From: a virus | Length of the DNA stretch: 45,222 bases | Direction: 5' to 3' (one strand) | Virus record (IMG/VR): IMGVR_UViG_3300033429_000009 | Location: 1-45,222 of that record | Shown: piece after piece, positions 1-6,348 of the stretch | How the letters are laid out: the number at the start of each line of letters is the position of its first letter | How positions within the stretch are numbered: position 1 is the first letter of the stretch | Made by a program: the position numbers and the translations under genes | The notes under the pieces: generated by a model | Told to the model about the DNA's origin: nothing | What the model saw: only the letters and a program-made list of their open reading frames with translations | The model's database searches: none

Positions 1-133
1 CCTAGGGTCACGTATGGTCATTTCTAAACCGAGTAGTTTCCAACACTTAGCGATATCGCATTTATGGCGCACACATCGGTTCTTTTCGCCTACATTTGGA
101 TTCTTCCGCGAGACAAAGCACTCGCGGCTGCGC

Positions 134-160
134 GCGCCCTATACCGTCTATATAGGGCGC
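134..160. repeat. 10-bp perfect inverted repeat
   Basis: GCGCCCTATA at 134-143 and TATAGGGCGC at 151-160 are exact reverse complements separated by 7 nt. The centre is AT-rich inside a GC-rich region. It could be an operator dyad or a transcript hairpin; no T-run follows it on the plus strand, so a simple terminator is less likely. Confidence 0.7.
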
Positions 161-190
161 GTTGCGGAGGTGTAACGAATTCGGTGTTAC

Positions 191-204
191 GTAACAGGTG
201 TTAC
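191..204. repeat. Dyad GTAACAGGTGTTAC, left copy
   Basis: A 14-bp dyad (GTAAC, 4-nt spacer, GTTAC) identical to 45026-45039, followed in both places by a similar CG-rich stretch. Related GTGTTAC and TGTAAC half-sites surround both copies. This is consistent with a DNA-binding site recognised by one phage protein at both genome ends. Confidence 0.7.
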
Positions 205-352
205 ACGCGGGAAGTCCGGGCGATTCGGTGTTTCGGCAGGGATGGGGTGTTACGGTGTTGCACCCCTGGCACGTCGGAAACGCTGGGGATTTGCAGATCG
301 GGGCATGGCACGCCGCGTGCAATACCTAGGGGCGCAACGGCGGCAATCGCCG

Positions 353-371
353 AGAGGAGACACGACACATG
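353..371 (+). promoter_or_regulatory. Shared translation-initiation leader, GGAGACACGAC
   Basis: GAGGAGACACGACACATG precedes the first rightward gene. The same GGAGACACGAC stretch precedes ATG 41809 (minus) and ATG 44846 (minus). Three identical 11-nt leaders in front of otherwise unrelated genes go beyond Shine-Dalgarno need and hint at common ancestry or shared translational control. Confidence 0.55.
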
Positions 372-632
372 GTACACATCACAATTAGCAACGACCCCGC
401 AACTCTAGGTCCCGAGGCAACCGACGATGACGTGCAGGCATTCGCCGGCGAGCTCGCCGAGTATATGGCCAATGACCTCGGGTTCGCAGTGCGCGTTACG
501 CCCGACCTAGTATTGGAGTCGCGTGTCGAGCGCGGGGACACGCCAAAGCAGACCGCCGCGGCCGAAGAAGCGCTCTCACGTATCAGCGACTCCAGCGAGT
601 GGGTCGCGATTGCCGAAGCCGCGGGCTGTTAA
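369..632 (+). CDS. Hypothetical protein, 87 aa, first rightward gene
   Basis: A small acidic protein I do not recognise. The start is set by a purine-rich ribosome site GAGGAGACACGAC just upstream of the ATG, a leader also found ahead of the starts at 41809 and 44846 on the minus strand. It has no membrane segment, signal peptide or cysteine motif apart from a single C-terminal Cys. It is the first gene of the left accessory cluster, 54 bp ahead of the next gene, which has its own Shine-Dalgarno. Its position next to the terminal repeats suggests early expression. Function unknown. Confidence 0.7.
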   Translation: MVHITISNDPATLGPEATDDDVQAFAGELAEYMANDLGFAVRVTPDLVLESRVERGDTPKQTAAAEEALSRISDSSEWVAIAEAAGC

Positions 633-685
633 CCACCACCGGCGCCCGGCTTCGGTCGGGCGCCACTTTCTAGGAGGAGAAAGCC

Positions 686-1048
686 ATGCCATACGAAACC
701 TATTACCGCGCTCGCGTCTCGCCCTTGCCTGAGGGAGTGACCACCACCAAGTTGCTGAACTCGCTCGACCTAAGCCATCTCGGCGAGTGGCTAGAGCGCG
801 AGGACGGCTGGGCAGACCTATCCGACTGCTGCGCGTGGTACGAGCACCGCGCCGAACTGACCGAAGTGACCCTCAATCTCCCCGTGCTCATAGAGCTCAT
901 GGGCGTGGGGGAGGAAGAGGCAGACCAGTGGATCCAGTATTTCTGGGGAGGCGCGGCGCTGAAGTATCGCCGTCCCATGCCGCCCGCGTGGGTACCCCCG
1001 CCTCCGCCTGAGGGCTGGGGACCTCCCCGTGACAACGGAGGAGCTTGA
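686..1048 (+). CDS. Hypothetical protein, 120 aa, proline-rich tail
   Basis: Starts at an ATG behind AGGAGGAGAAAGCC, a strong Shine-Dalgarno. The body (about residues 1-95) is mixed alpha/beta and soluble, with an adjacent Cys pair (DCCAW). The last 25 residues are rich in Pro, Gly and Trp, which looks like a flexible tail. The 3' end overlaps the next gene by 20 bp in another frame. No family recognised. Confidence 0.7.
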   Translation: MPYETYYRARVSPLPEGVTTTKLLNSLDLSHLGEWLEREDGWADLSDCCAWYEHRAELTEVTLNLPVLIELMGVGEEEADQWIQYFWGGAALKYRRPMPPAWVPPPPPEGWGPPRDNGGA

Positions 1049-1223
1049 GCGCGTCGGGCGCCTCGTATTGCGTGGGGCGTCCGAGCGCCGAGCGCTAGAG
1101 TTTCTGCGGGAGTGTGCGCTGGTCGATCTACAACAGGAGATCGCCGCGCTCGAACGGTGCCCGGGCCATCCTGGCATTAGACAACAGATAGAGGACAGTT
1201 ACGAGAGGATGAGGGAGCTATGA
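1029..1223 (+). CDS. Hypothetical protein, 64 aa
   Basis: Begins at a GTG inside the end of the preceding gene and ends four bases into the next start (ATGA overlap), so it belongs to the same translationally coupled run. It is predicted helical, rich in Glu, Arg and Leu, and could form a short helical bundle. No clear Shine-Dalgarno precedes the GTG, so the exact start is uncertain. Function unknown. Confidence 0.55.
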   Translation: MTTEELERVGRLVLRGASERRALEFLRECALVDLQQEIAALERCPGHPGIRQQIEDSYERMREL

Positions 1224-1462
1224 CGAATACGGCGAGGTATATCGGCGTGGTAACAGCGCGGCTGATCGCGGTAGGCCTGCACCCCCAGTGGTGTAGGTGG
1301 GAGGTAGGAGCTCTCGAGGTGGTGCAGGTGCGAGTGCCCGCGCCACTCGGATCTTACGTAGAGTGCATCCGGTGGGTACATATATTGGAGACGGCTAGTG
1401 ATGACGAACTCGCTCTCATAATCGATGCCGTGGTCGCCGGTATCCGAGGTCACCTATCATGA
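1220..1462 (+). CDS. Hypothetical protein, 80 aa, paralogue A
   Basis: The start overlaps the previous stop as ATGA, behind a GAGGATGAGGGAG purine tract. Its N-terminus has ARYIGVVTARL near residues 5-15 and then HPQW, matching ARYIGAVSAQL and HVQW in the next gene, so the two look like an ancient tandem duplication. Both end in a helix with acidic residues followed by a small hydrophobic tail. No known domain recognised. Confidence 0.65.
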   Translation: MTNTARYIGVVTARLIAVGLHPQWCRWEVGALEVVQVRVPAPLGSYVECIRWVHILETASDDELALIIDAVVAGIRGHLS

Positions 1463-1710
1463 ATACGAATCTAGCGAGGTATATAGGGGCAGTGTCCGCT
1501 CAGTTAGTACAGATAGGCCTGGATATTCATGTGCAGTGGGTGCCGCTGGCCGCCTCCCCAGCGACCGACGCCATCGCGATAACGGTCTATCGGGGCCCGC
1601 ATCGAATGACCACGCACGCCCGATCGATGCGGGAGGTCGAGACCGCCGGGCCAGGTGTCCTCGACAGAATGATCAGGGACGCCACCACGATCCTCTCGGG
1701 GGCATCATGA
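1459..1710 (+). CDS. Hypothetical protein, 83 aa, paralogue B
   Basis: A four-base ATGA overlap joins it to its paralogue upstream and another joins it to the gene at 1707. The shared N-terminal block (ARYIGAVSAQLVQIGL, then VQW about ten residues on) indicates common descent with 1220-1462, while the middle has diverged. It is soluble and lacks cysteines. Function unknown; small diverged tandem pairs of this kind are common among early phage proteins. Confidence 0.65.
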   Translation: MNTNLARYIGAVSAQLVQIGLDIHVQWVPLAASPATDAIAITVYRGPHRMTTHARSMREVETAGPGVLDRMIRDATTILSGAS

Positions 1711-2132
1711 CCGGGTTAGCCGATCGCGTCGCTTCCTTTTTTGAGGATGCGAAAGCGGGGCGCGCCGCTCCGCAGGACGCACCGACACGAGTCGCGTCGC
1801 ACCCTCCCCCGCGGCAAGCAGGCGACCCGATCCGCCTCCGGGCGCTGTATTCGATGCTCGCCACCACGGTGCTAGCCCATATCGCCGGGCGGGCGCCGGC
1901 ATCCGAAGTCCAGACGTTGATCGACAGGATCAATCGCGCCGAGCCAGTGTGCGCCCCGCCTGGGTCGCCGTGGTACGCCGGCTCGTTCGGCGGCGCGACG
2001 GACAAGAGCGAATTCGCCGGCTACCGCATCCTACGCGGGCGCTGCGTGCGACTGCTATCGCTACAGGGTTCCGAGTGGCGCGCGTGCGCCGCTCTGATAG
2101 AGTACTCTCAAAGAGGAATGACACGAAAATGA
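1707..2132 (+). CDS. Hypothetical protein, 141 aa
   Basis: The ATG overlaps the preceding stop (ATGA), which I prefer to more upstream in-frame starts because those run through the paralogue's coding region. The N-terminal 45 residues are charged and Pro-rich. The middle (about 46-75) is a hydrophobic helical stretch with alanines and leucines, and the C-terminal part holds Gly/Trp/Tyr-rich loops. No family recognised. Confidence 0.6.
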   Translation: MTGLADRVASFFEDAKAGRAAPQDAPTRVASHPPPRQAGDPIRLRALYSMLATTVLAHIAGRAPASEVQTLIDRINRAEPVCAPPGSPWYAGSFGGATDKSEFAGYRILRGRCVRLLSLQGSEWRACAALIEYSQRGMTRK

Positions 2133-2473
2133 TAAATCTCACGAAACACGCGATCCACATAATAGCAGCCAACGGCGATCTGGTTACCATCCCACCGTCG
2201 GGACAATTGGCGATGGTGGCCATGAAACCGCCGCGTACCCTCTCTCCCGTGGAGTACGACGGGTACGAGATCCCGGTCGCTACCGTGGAGTACGGAGAGG
2301 TAGTACTGCCCCCCGACATAGACGGCCTTATCCTCGTCAGCACGATGACCGCCGACGCTATGAGAGCTCAGGGCATCACCGGATACCAGGTATACGTGCC
2401 CGACACCGGTCCGTCCGCTATTCGCGACGAGAAAGGGAGGATCCTATCCGTAGTTCGGTTGATCAGGAAGTGA
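2129..2473 (+). CDS. Conserved phage protein of the NLT-H / PPSG type, 114 aa
   Basis: Begins MINLTKHAIHI, carries an IPPSGQLA motif near residue 21, and ends with a PDTGPSAIRDEKG segment. These blocks match a small beta-rich family seen in many tailed phages, whose function I do not know. Start by ATGA overlap with the previous gene, with a GAGGA purine run upstream. The stop overlaps the GTG of the next small ORF (GTGA). Confidence 0.7.
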   Translation: MINLTKHAIHIIAANGDLVTIPPSGQLAMVAMKPPRTLSPVEYDGYEIPVATVEYGEVVLPPDIDGLILVSTMTADAMRAQGITGYQVYVPDTGPSAIRDEKGRILSVVRLIRK

Positions 2474-2595
2474 GCCGGCTTTGGCTACGGCATCGGCGTC
2501 TAGTTAGGGCGCGTGAGCGCAGACGTAGAATGCAAGCGGCGCTAGCTGCATTCTCGACGGCTTTCGACGCGGCTCTGTTAGACATTACCTGGTAG
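2470..2595 (+). CDS. Small basic ORF, 41 aa, ending inside the tRNA-like hairpin
   Basis: GTG start overlapping the preceding stop as GTGA. The first half is very Arg-rich (RHRRLVRARERRRR) and the second half is a hydrophobic helix ending DITW. Its TAG stop (2593-2595) lies directly after the 5' acceptor-like strand of the hairpin at 2587-2630, so ribosomes finishing here would melt that stem. It fills the gap between 2473 and the terminase start. It may be a real basic peptide or a leader that couples translation to the small terminase. Confidence 0.5.
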   Translation: MSRLWLRHRRLVRARERRRRMQAALAAFSTAFDAALLDITW

Positions 2596-2630
2596 GAGCA
2601 GGGCGGGTTCGACTCCCGCCCCCAGGTCCA
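2587..2630 (+). ncRNA. tRNA-like hairpin 1 (T arm plus acceptor end)
   Basis: ACCTGG (2587-2592) pairs with CCAGGT (2622-2627), and GGGCGGG (2601-2607) pairs with CCCGCCC (2615-2621), closed by the tRNA T-loop TTCGACT (2608-2614); CCA follows at 2628-2630. From the T-loop to the end the spacing is exactly that of a tRNA: 5-nt T stem, 7-nt acceptor strand, discriminator U, CCA. The 5' side has only an 8-nt linker (TAGGAGCA) where the D and anticodon arms should be; it resembles a D-loop fragment. The linker starts with the stop codon of the 41-aa ORF, and the AGG of the 3' strand is the only Shine-Dalgarno-like sequence before the terminase ATG at 2632. A full tRNA is excluded because upstream sequence offers no partner arms. 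Confidence 0.7.
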
Positions 2631-2631
2631 A

Positions 2632-3285
2632 ATGGCACGAAAACCACCGAATGCAGAGACCATCATGCGGGTCCTGTCCGCCATCAAATCCGGCGTGACG
2701 CTCTCCGAAGTTGCTCGCCGTGAGCGGGTATCCACGGCTACGATTCGCCGATGGGCACGCCTCTATGGCGCCGACGACGCGGGTACGCCGGCGCCGACAC
2801 CCACAGACGTCGCCCGTGCGGCTAGCCCCGCCGCGCGTGGGACGCTACCGTCTAGACTCGCACGCCTAGCGGAGCGCCTCCCCGAAAAGGAAGCTTCGCT
2901 AGTGCGCGAGGCGATCGAGTCGATCGAGGGCAAACATGCGCCCGTCGAGATGCCGGACCCGTCGGACGCGCTGGCATACACACAGGCGCTTGTTCGCCAG
3001 GCTCAGGCGGACTATGAGCGCGCTCGCGACATCAATGACACCACGGCCGCGAAGCAAACGCTGGCCATGATTCAAAAACTGATGCCTACGCTGAAAACTC
3101 TCAAGCGCGATGCTGTGGAAGAGAGCGGCGGTGTCGTGATCTCGCGTGCGGAGGTCGAGACCGCGGCGGCTACATTCCGAGAGCGAGTCGCTGCGCTCCT
3201 CGAGAAGCCGCTGCATTGTGCGGCATGCGGGGCCCGCGTGCGGACGTCGGACGCGTTAGCCGCGGCACGCGCGTCAAAGACCTAG
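2632..3285 (+). CDS. terS: Small terminase subunit (TerS)
   Basis: The DNA-recognition subunit that selects phage DNA for packaging. Residues about 10-45 form a helix-turn-helix of the terminase type (VTLSEVARRERVSTATIRRW). A Pro/Ala linker follows, then a long helical oligomerisation region (about 75-180) and a C-terminal tail with one CxxC (CAAC). The assignment rests on this architecture and on the large terminase next door. The ATG lies two bases after the CCA of the tRNA-like hairpin, and its AGG Shine-Dalgarno is buried in the hairpin's 3' strand. It converges on terL with a 12-bp overlap, whereas terS and terL are normally co-directional. Confidence 0.75.
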   Translation: MARKPPNAETIMRVLSAIKSGVTLSEVARRERVSTATIRRWARLYGADDAGTPAPTPTDVARAASPAARGTLPSRLARLAERLPEKEASLVREAIESIEGKHAPVEMPDPSDALAYTQALVRQAQADYERARDINDTTAAKQTLAMIQKLMPTLKTLKRDAVEESGGVVISRAEVETAAATFRERVAALLEKPLHCAACGARVRTSDALAAARASKT

Positions 3286-4701
3286 CCGCCCGCCCTTGCG
3301 GCGGGTGATCATGTCCTGAAGTTTCGCCGCGCCCGTTACAGCGCCCGCGTTGTCCTTCTTGTTGCGGATTGCTACCTCTAGCAGTTCGGCTACCGCATAC
3401 GCGCCGGCGTCTAGCCGATTCGGCGAACGCCGCGAGCACGGCTCCCATGTCGTTTGCTCGAGTTCGAGCGCAGTCAATCGCCCGACGTGGTGGACGACAC
3501 CACGGCTATACGCCGCGGCGGGTGCGGTGGCCCGCGTCTGTTTGGTGTCGGCCGTCATGTATTCGCGGATGTAAATGACGCCCTGTTTTCGCCGAGGGAA
3601 CGCGGCGTCTTCCCGCGGCAAAACTTCGACCTTCATGGCGTGATTTTTGGCGTGCAACGTGATAAGGTCGCGCGGCATGTTGCCTGCGTGGTTTCGCTCT
3701 AGTACGGCACCGGAGAAGCCCCGGTCCTTGCAGTCTAGCACGATCCGCTCGGCCACCACTGACGGCGTTTCGCGCGTCGAATGGTCCGCCAGAATATAGA
3801 CGTGGCCGTCGCGCGTCCGACATGCGGAGGTGCTGCCCTGTTCGTCGGCATCTGGGCTGTCAGATAGCGCGGGGTCCCATGCATGAAGCTTCAGTTCGAT
3901 GTCACGTTCTGGGGGCGCCTCCGCTACGCGGTGGTCATCTAGCCACTGTTGTTTCCAGAGCGCGCCAGCCGATTCGTTGAACGCTAGCCCCCGAACCTCC
4001 TCATCGTAGCGTCGCGTGCCGATGCCGTATTTCCGGACCTCGGTAGCTAGATATTCGGTGGTGAGGTGCGGGTTTTCGAACATGGCACCGCGTCGTAGGA
4101 TGTGCCACTCGGGATTAGCCGCGTGTTGGGCTAGCAGGAACTGAATGACTTCGTTTTTGCCTTTGGACGTCGTATCCCAGAAATACGTGGGGTTGCGTCC
4201 AACGCGGCATGCGGTGGTGATGTTGTCAAAAGCTTCGCGTCTAGTCGTGTGTTGCCAGTCGCATAGCTCTGTCAGCCAGGCGAGATCGAAGTTTGACGAG
4301 CGCGTGCGCCCGGCTTTCTCGGCGGTGTGCGGCTCCGCTATCACGCCATTGGGCCACCGCACCCCACCGCGGTATTCGGTTGCGCGGAACCAGGGCTTCG
4401 AGTGTTCGACGAGCGCAGCGACCTGAACGTCGCGCGTTCGATCGTCGGTGGGTGCCATGAGGCCGATGGCGGACGCCTCCCCCGCCTCGACGCGGCGATT
4501 GATCTCGAACGCGATGCCGTGGGTCTTGCCCCACCCGCGACCGGCGATGATGCCGAACGAACCGAATCGCGTGAGAGGCACCCGTTGCGCTGGGCGTAGC
4601 CATAGGTCGGTGTCGAACAGCGCGGCCACTAGCTCCTCGCGAGGGAGGATCTCCAGTAGGTCTGGACACGCGTGAGCGAGTGCCTCGGCTATCGCGATCA
4701 T
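3274..4701 (-). CDS. terL: Large terminase subunit (TerL)
   Basis: The packaging motor: it pumps DNA into the prohead through the portal and cuts concatemers. Walker A is AGRGWGKT (residues 53-60), and Walker B with the catalytic Glu is in LAWLTEL (E145). The C-terminal nuclease of the RNase H fold shows AWDPALSDSPDADEQ and a late NRLDAGAYAVAEL. At 475 aa it has a normal length. I start at the ATG overlapping the portal stop (ATGA) rather than the upstream in-frame GTG at 4740, which lies inside the portal gene; translation is probably coupled to portal. Gene order portal-terL on the minus strand is reversed relative to the other head genes. Confidence 0.92.
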   Translation of the reverse strand: MIAIAEALAHACPDLLEILPREELVAALFDTDLWLRPAQRVPLTRFGSFGIIAGRGWGKTHGIAFEINRRVEAGEASAIGLMAPTDDRTRDVQVAALVEHSKPWFRATEYRGGVRWPNGVIAEPHTAEKAGRTRSSNFDLAWLTELCDWQHTTRREAFDNITTACRVGRNPTYFWDTTSKGKNEVIQFLLAQHAANPEWHILRRGAMFENPHLTTEYLATEVRKYGIGTRRYDEEVRGLAFNESAGALWKQQWLDDHRVAEAPPERDIELKLHAWDPALSDSPDADEQGSTSACRTRDGHVYILADHSTRETPSVVAERIVLDCKDRGFSGAVLERNHAGNMPRDLITLHAKNHAMKVEVLPREDAAFPRRKQGVIYIREYMTADTKQTRATAPAAAYSRGVVHHVGRLTALELEQTTWEPCSRRSPNRLDAGAYAVAELLEVAIRNKKDNAGAVTGAAKLQDMITRRKGGRLGL

Positions 4702-6284
4702 GGCGTGTCCGCCGTAGCGGCCGCCTTCGCTTCGTTCCACTGGTCGAGCTCGGTCATTGTCATGTCGTCTCGTGCGTCACCGAACGGCGGGAGCCCTTGC
4801 GAGTCGCGAGCTTCAGAGGCACGGACCACCTTCGCGATGTCGGTCGGCGCAAGCTCGACCGTGCTCACCTTGCGGGATGCCACCTTTGGAGCCGGCGATA
4901 GTCCGACGTTGGACGCGATTCTGTTCGCCAGTTCCTGGTCCACGTCGAAACCGGCGCTTCTTAGGTCGGAGATCGTCTTGTTGAATTTCTCCCAAGCGAG
5001 CGCGGTTTGCTCGCGGATTTTCTGCTCGTCGCTATCCGGCATCTTGTAGTTGAACGACGGCGCCAGCCGCGAGTCCCCCTCATTTACCGCCGCCCACGGT
5101 TGTAGGACGCCAGTATCGATGCCGGCCTCAAGCACAAGGAAGTCTCCTTGGATCAACGTGGCCGCAACGCGGAACAGCTGCTCAATGTCAACGCCCGGCG
5201 CGCCTCCGGTGCTACCTAGGTAGGCGTCCGTACCCTGGTAGACGCGGGCCGCTGCTTTCTCTCGGTTGTTTGCGAATTCGGACCACACCTGCCATGCGGT
5301 GGATCCATTCGCTAGGAAGTCAGTTTTCGCGCCGGCGGGGCGAATGCCGGCGGGCGTGTCTCCAGAGATCATTCCTTGGAGTAGGTTCAGAAATTCTTGC
5401 GCCTCGTTCGTCGGCACTCCCTCCTCGTTGACTAGCGAGGTCCCTTCGGGGAGCTCACCGACGATTTTAGCCAGTCCGTGAGCGTTGCTTGATGCCGCCC
5501 AATCCCCGATGCCACCAGTATGTGCAGGGTAGATAAAGGCTGCCGCGAGTAGGCACGCTTCGTTGGCCCATGGCTCGGTCGCCATCGTTTTGAACACCGC
5601 CCACCGGCTGTCTCCGTGGACGATATCGACTAGCTCCCCGCTTTCGGTCCTAGTAGTAAGTGCCGAGCGAGTCGCGTCCCACCGCACATGCTCAAGCGGC
5701 CACTCCGTGAGTCGAAAATCGATGCGGGTGCCAGCTTCGTTCGGTTCGTGCTCGATGTAGCCGACGGCGATGCCGTGGTCCACGAGCGTGCCATGAATGC
5801 TCTTGAGCACCGACTTCGGCATGAACACGGAGTTCAGCGCTTTCGCGCGAAGCTGTTTCGCCCGGGTGGACGTATGACATCGAAGCTCGGTCGCGATTGC
5901 TGATTGCGGAGCTAGTCGATTTCGGCGCGCCGTGAAGATCGCGTCGTCCGTTCGCATGACGCGGGCGAGCTGAACTGGTAGACAGAATTGTCCCCTCAGC
6001 TGTTCGTTGCGCGCCGCTCGGATACGCTCGAGATCCCAGTCGGTGTACGCCCTCTGTCGCATGGGAGCAGTGACGGCCGCCTTCCCGACGAACTCCTCCG
6101 CGCGGCGGACGCGAGGAGCGAACTTCTCGAGGCGCACCGCGGTATCGTCGCGGATGTCGTAGCCCTCGATAGCCCGCCGCAGAGTATTTGGGTGCACCGC
6201 CGCGCGACGCGCGACCGCTTTCTCAGAGGTTGAATTTAGCTCGTCTCGCAGAGTTGAGCGCAACTGGTCGGAGATTGGTCGCAT
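4698..6284 (-). CDS. Portal protein (DUF935/Mu gp29-like) with N-terminal HTH
   Basis: The dodecameric vertex ring for DNA entry and neck attachment. From about residue 75 it follows the DUF935 portal pattern: a helical start, a block with GQFCLPVQLARVMRTDD, a central GDSRWAVFK and ACLLAAAFI core, and a GVDIEQLF...GDFLVLEAG region. Unusually, residues about 5-60 form an XRE/Cro-like helix-turn-helix (SEKAVARRAAVHPNTLRRAIEG) ahead of the portal domain in one uninterrupted frame. The ATG at 6284 has no Shine-Dalgarno and lies about 10 nt after a -10 box, so its message would be almost leaderless. A start at Met76 would remove the HTH but has no ribosome site that I can see. Confidence 0.85.
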   Translation of the reverse strand: MRPISDQLRSTLRDELNSTSEKAVARRAAVHPNTLRRAIEGYDIRDDTAVRLEKFAPRVRRAEEFVGKAAVTAPMRQRAYTDWDLERIRAARNEQLRGQFCLPVQLARVMRTDDAIFTARRNRLAPQSAIATELRCHTSTRAKQLRAKALNSVFMPKSVLKSIHGTLVDHGIAVGYIEHEPNEAGTRIDFRLTEWPLEHVRWDATRSALTTRTESGELVDIVHGDSRWAVFKTMATEPWANEACLLAAAFIYPAHTGGIGDWAASSNAHGLAKIVGELPEGTSLVNEEGVPTNEAQEFLNLLQGMISGDTPAGIRPAGAKTDFLANGSTAWQVWSEFANNREKAAARVYQGTDAYLGSTGGAPGVDIEQLFRVAATLIQGDFLVLEAGIDTGVLQPWAAVNEGDSRLAPSFNYKMPDSDEQKIREQTALAWEKFNKTISDLRSAGFDVDQELANRIASNVGLSPAPKVASRKVSTVELAPTDIAKVVRASEARDSQGLPPFGDARDDMTMTELDQWNEAKAAATADTP

Positions 6285-6293
6285 GTTGAGCGG

Positions 6294-6323
6294 ATAATAG
6301 CATGCTCACTGGCTTGACCGCAA
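6294..6323 (-). promoter_or_regulatory. Extended -10 promoter for portal-terL
   Basis: On the minus strand TTGCGG (6323-6318), an 18-nt spacer, and TATTAT (6299-6294) preceded by TGC, an extended -10. The predicted transcription start falls about 3 nt before the portal ATG at 6284. Only 64 bp separate the divergent portal and protease starts, so the rightward promoter must lie in or near the same stretch. Confidence 0.5.
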
Positions 6324-6348
6324 AGCTCTAGTAATTGAGACTTGACAG

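Larger units (their letters stand above)
1..368. promoter_or_regulatory. Left terminal non-coding repeat region
   Basis: No convincing gene lies here. The stretch holds an inverted repeat at 134-160, the 14-bp dyad GTAACAGGTGTTAC at 191-204 (also at 45026-45039), a perfect palindrome GTTACGTAAC at 186-195, a hairpin-like GGGGTG/CACCCC pair around 244-266, and an inverted relative (36-49) of the TAAGTG repeats of the right end. It lies upstream of the rightward small-gene cluster. If the window ends are joined, it forms the left half of a divergent early control region. A role as operator array or origin is inference. Confidence 0.6.

Noticed and set aside
64-408. Open frame of 114 codons at the left end
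   Set aside because: It runs through the dense repeat region, has no ribosome site, and overlaps the better-supported gene at 369.
2555-2630. Full-length tRNA gene at the first T-arm
   Set aside because: No anticodon or D arm can be drawn; the sequence upstream is the coding end of a small ORF, and the acceptor 5' strand is only 8 nt from the T arm.
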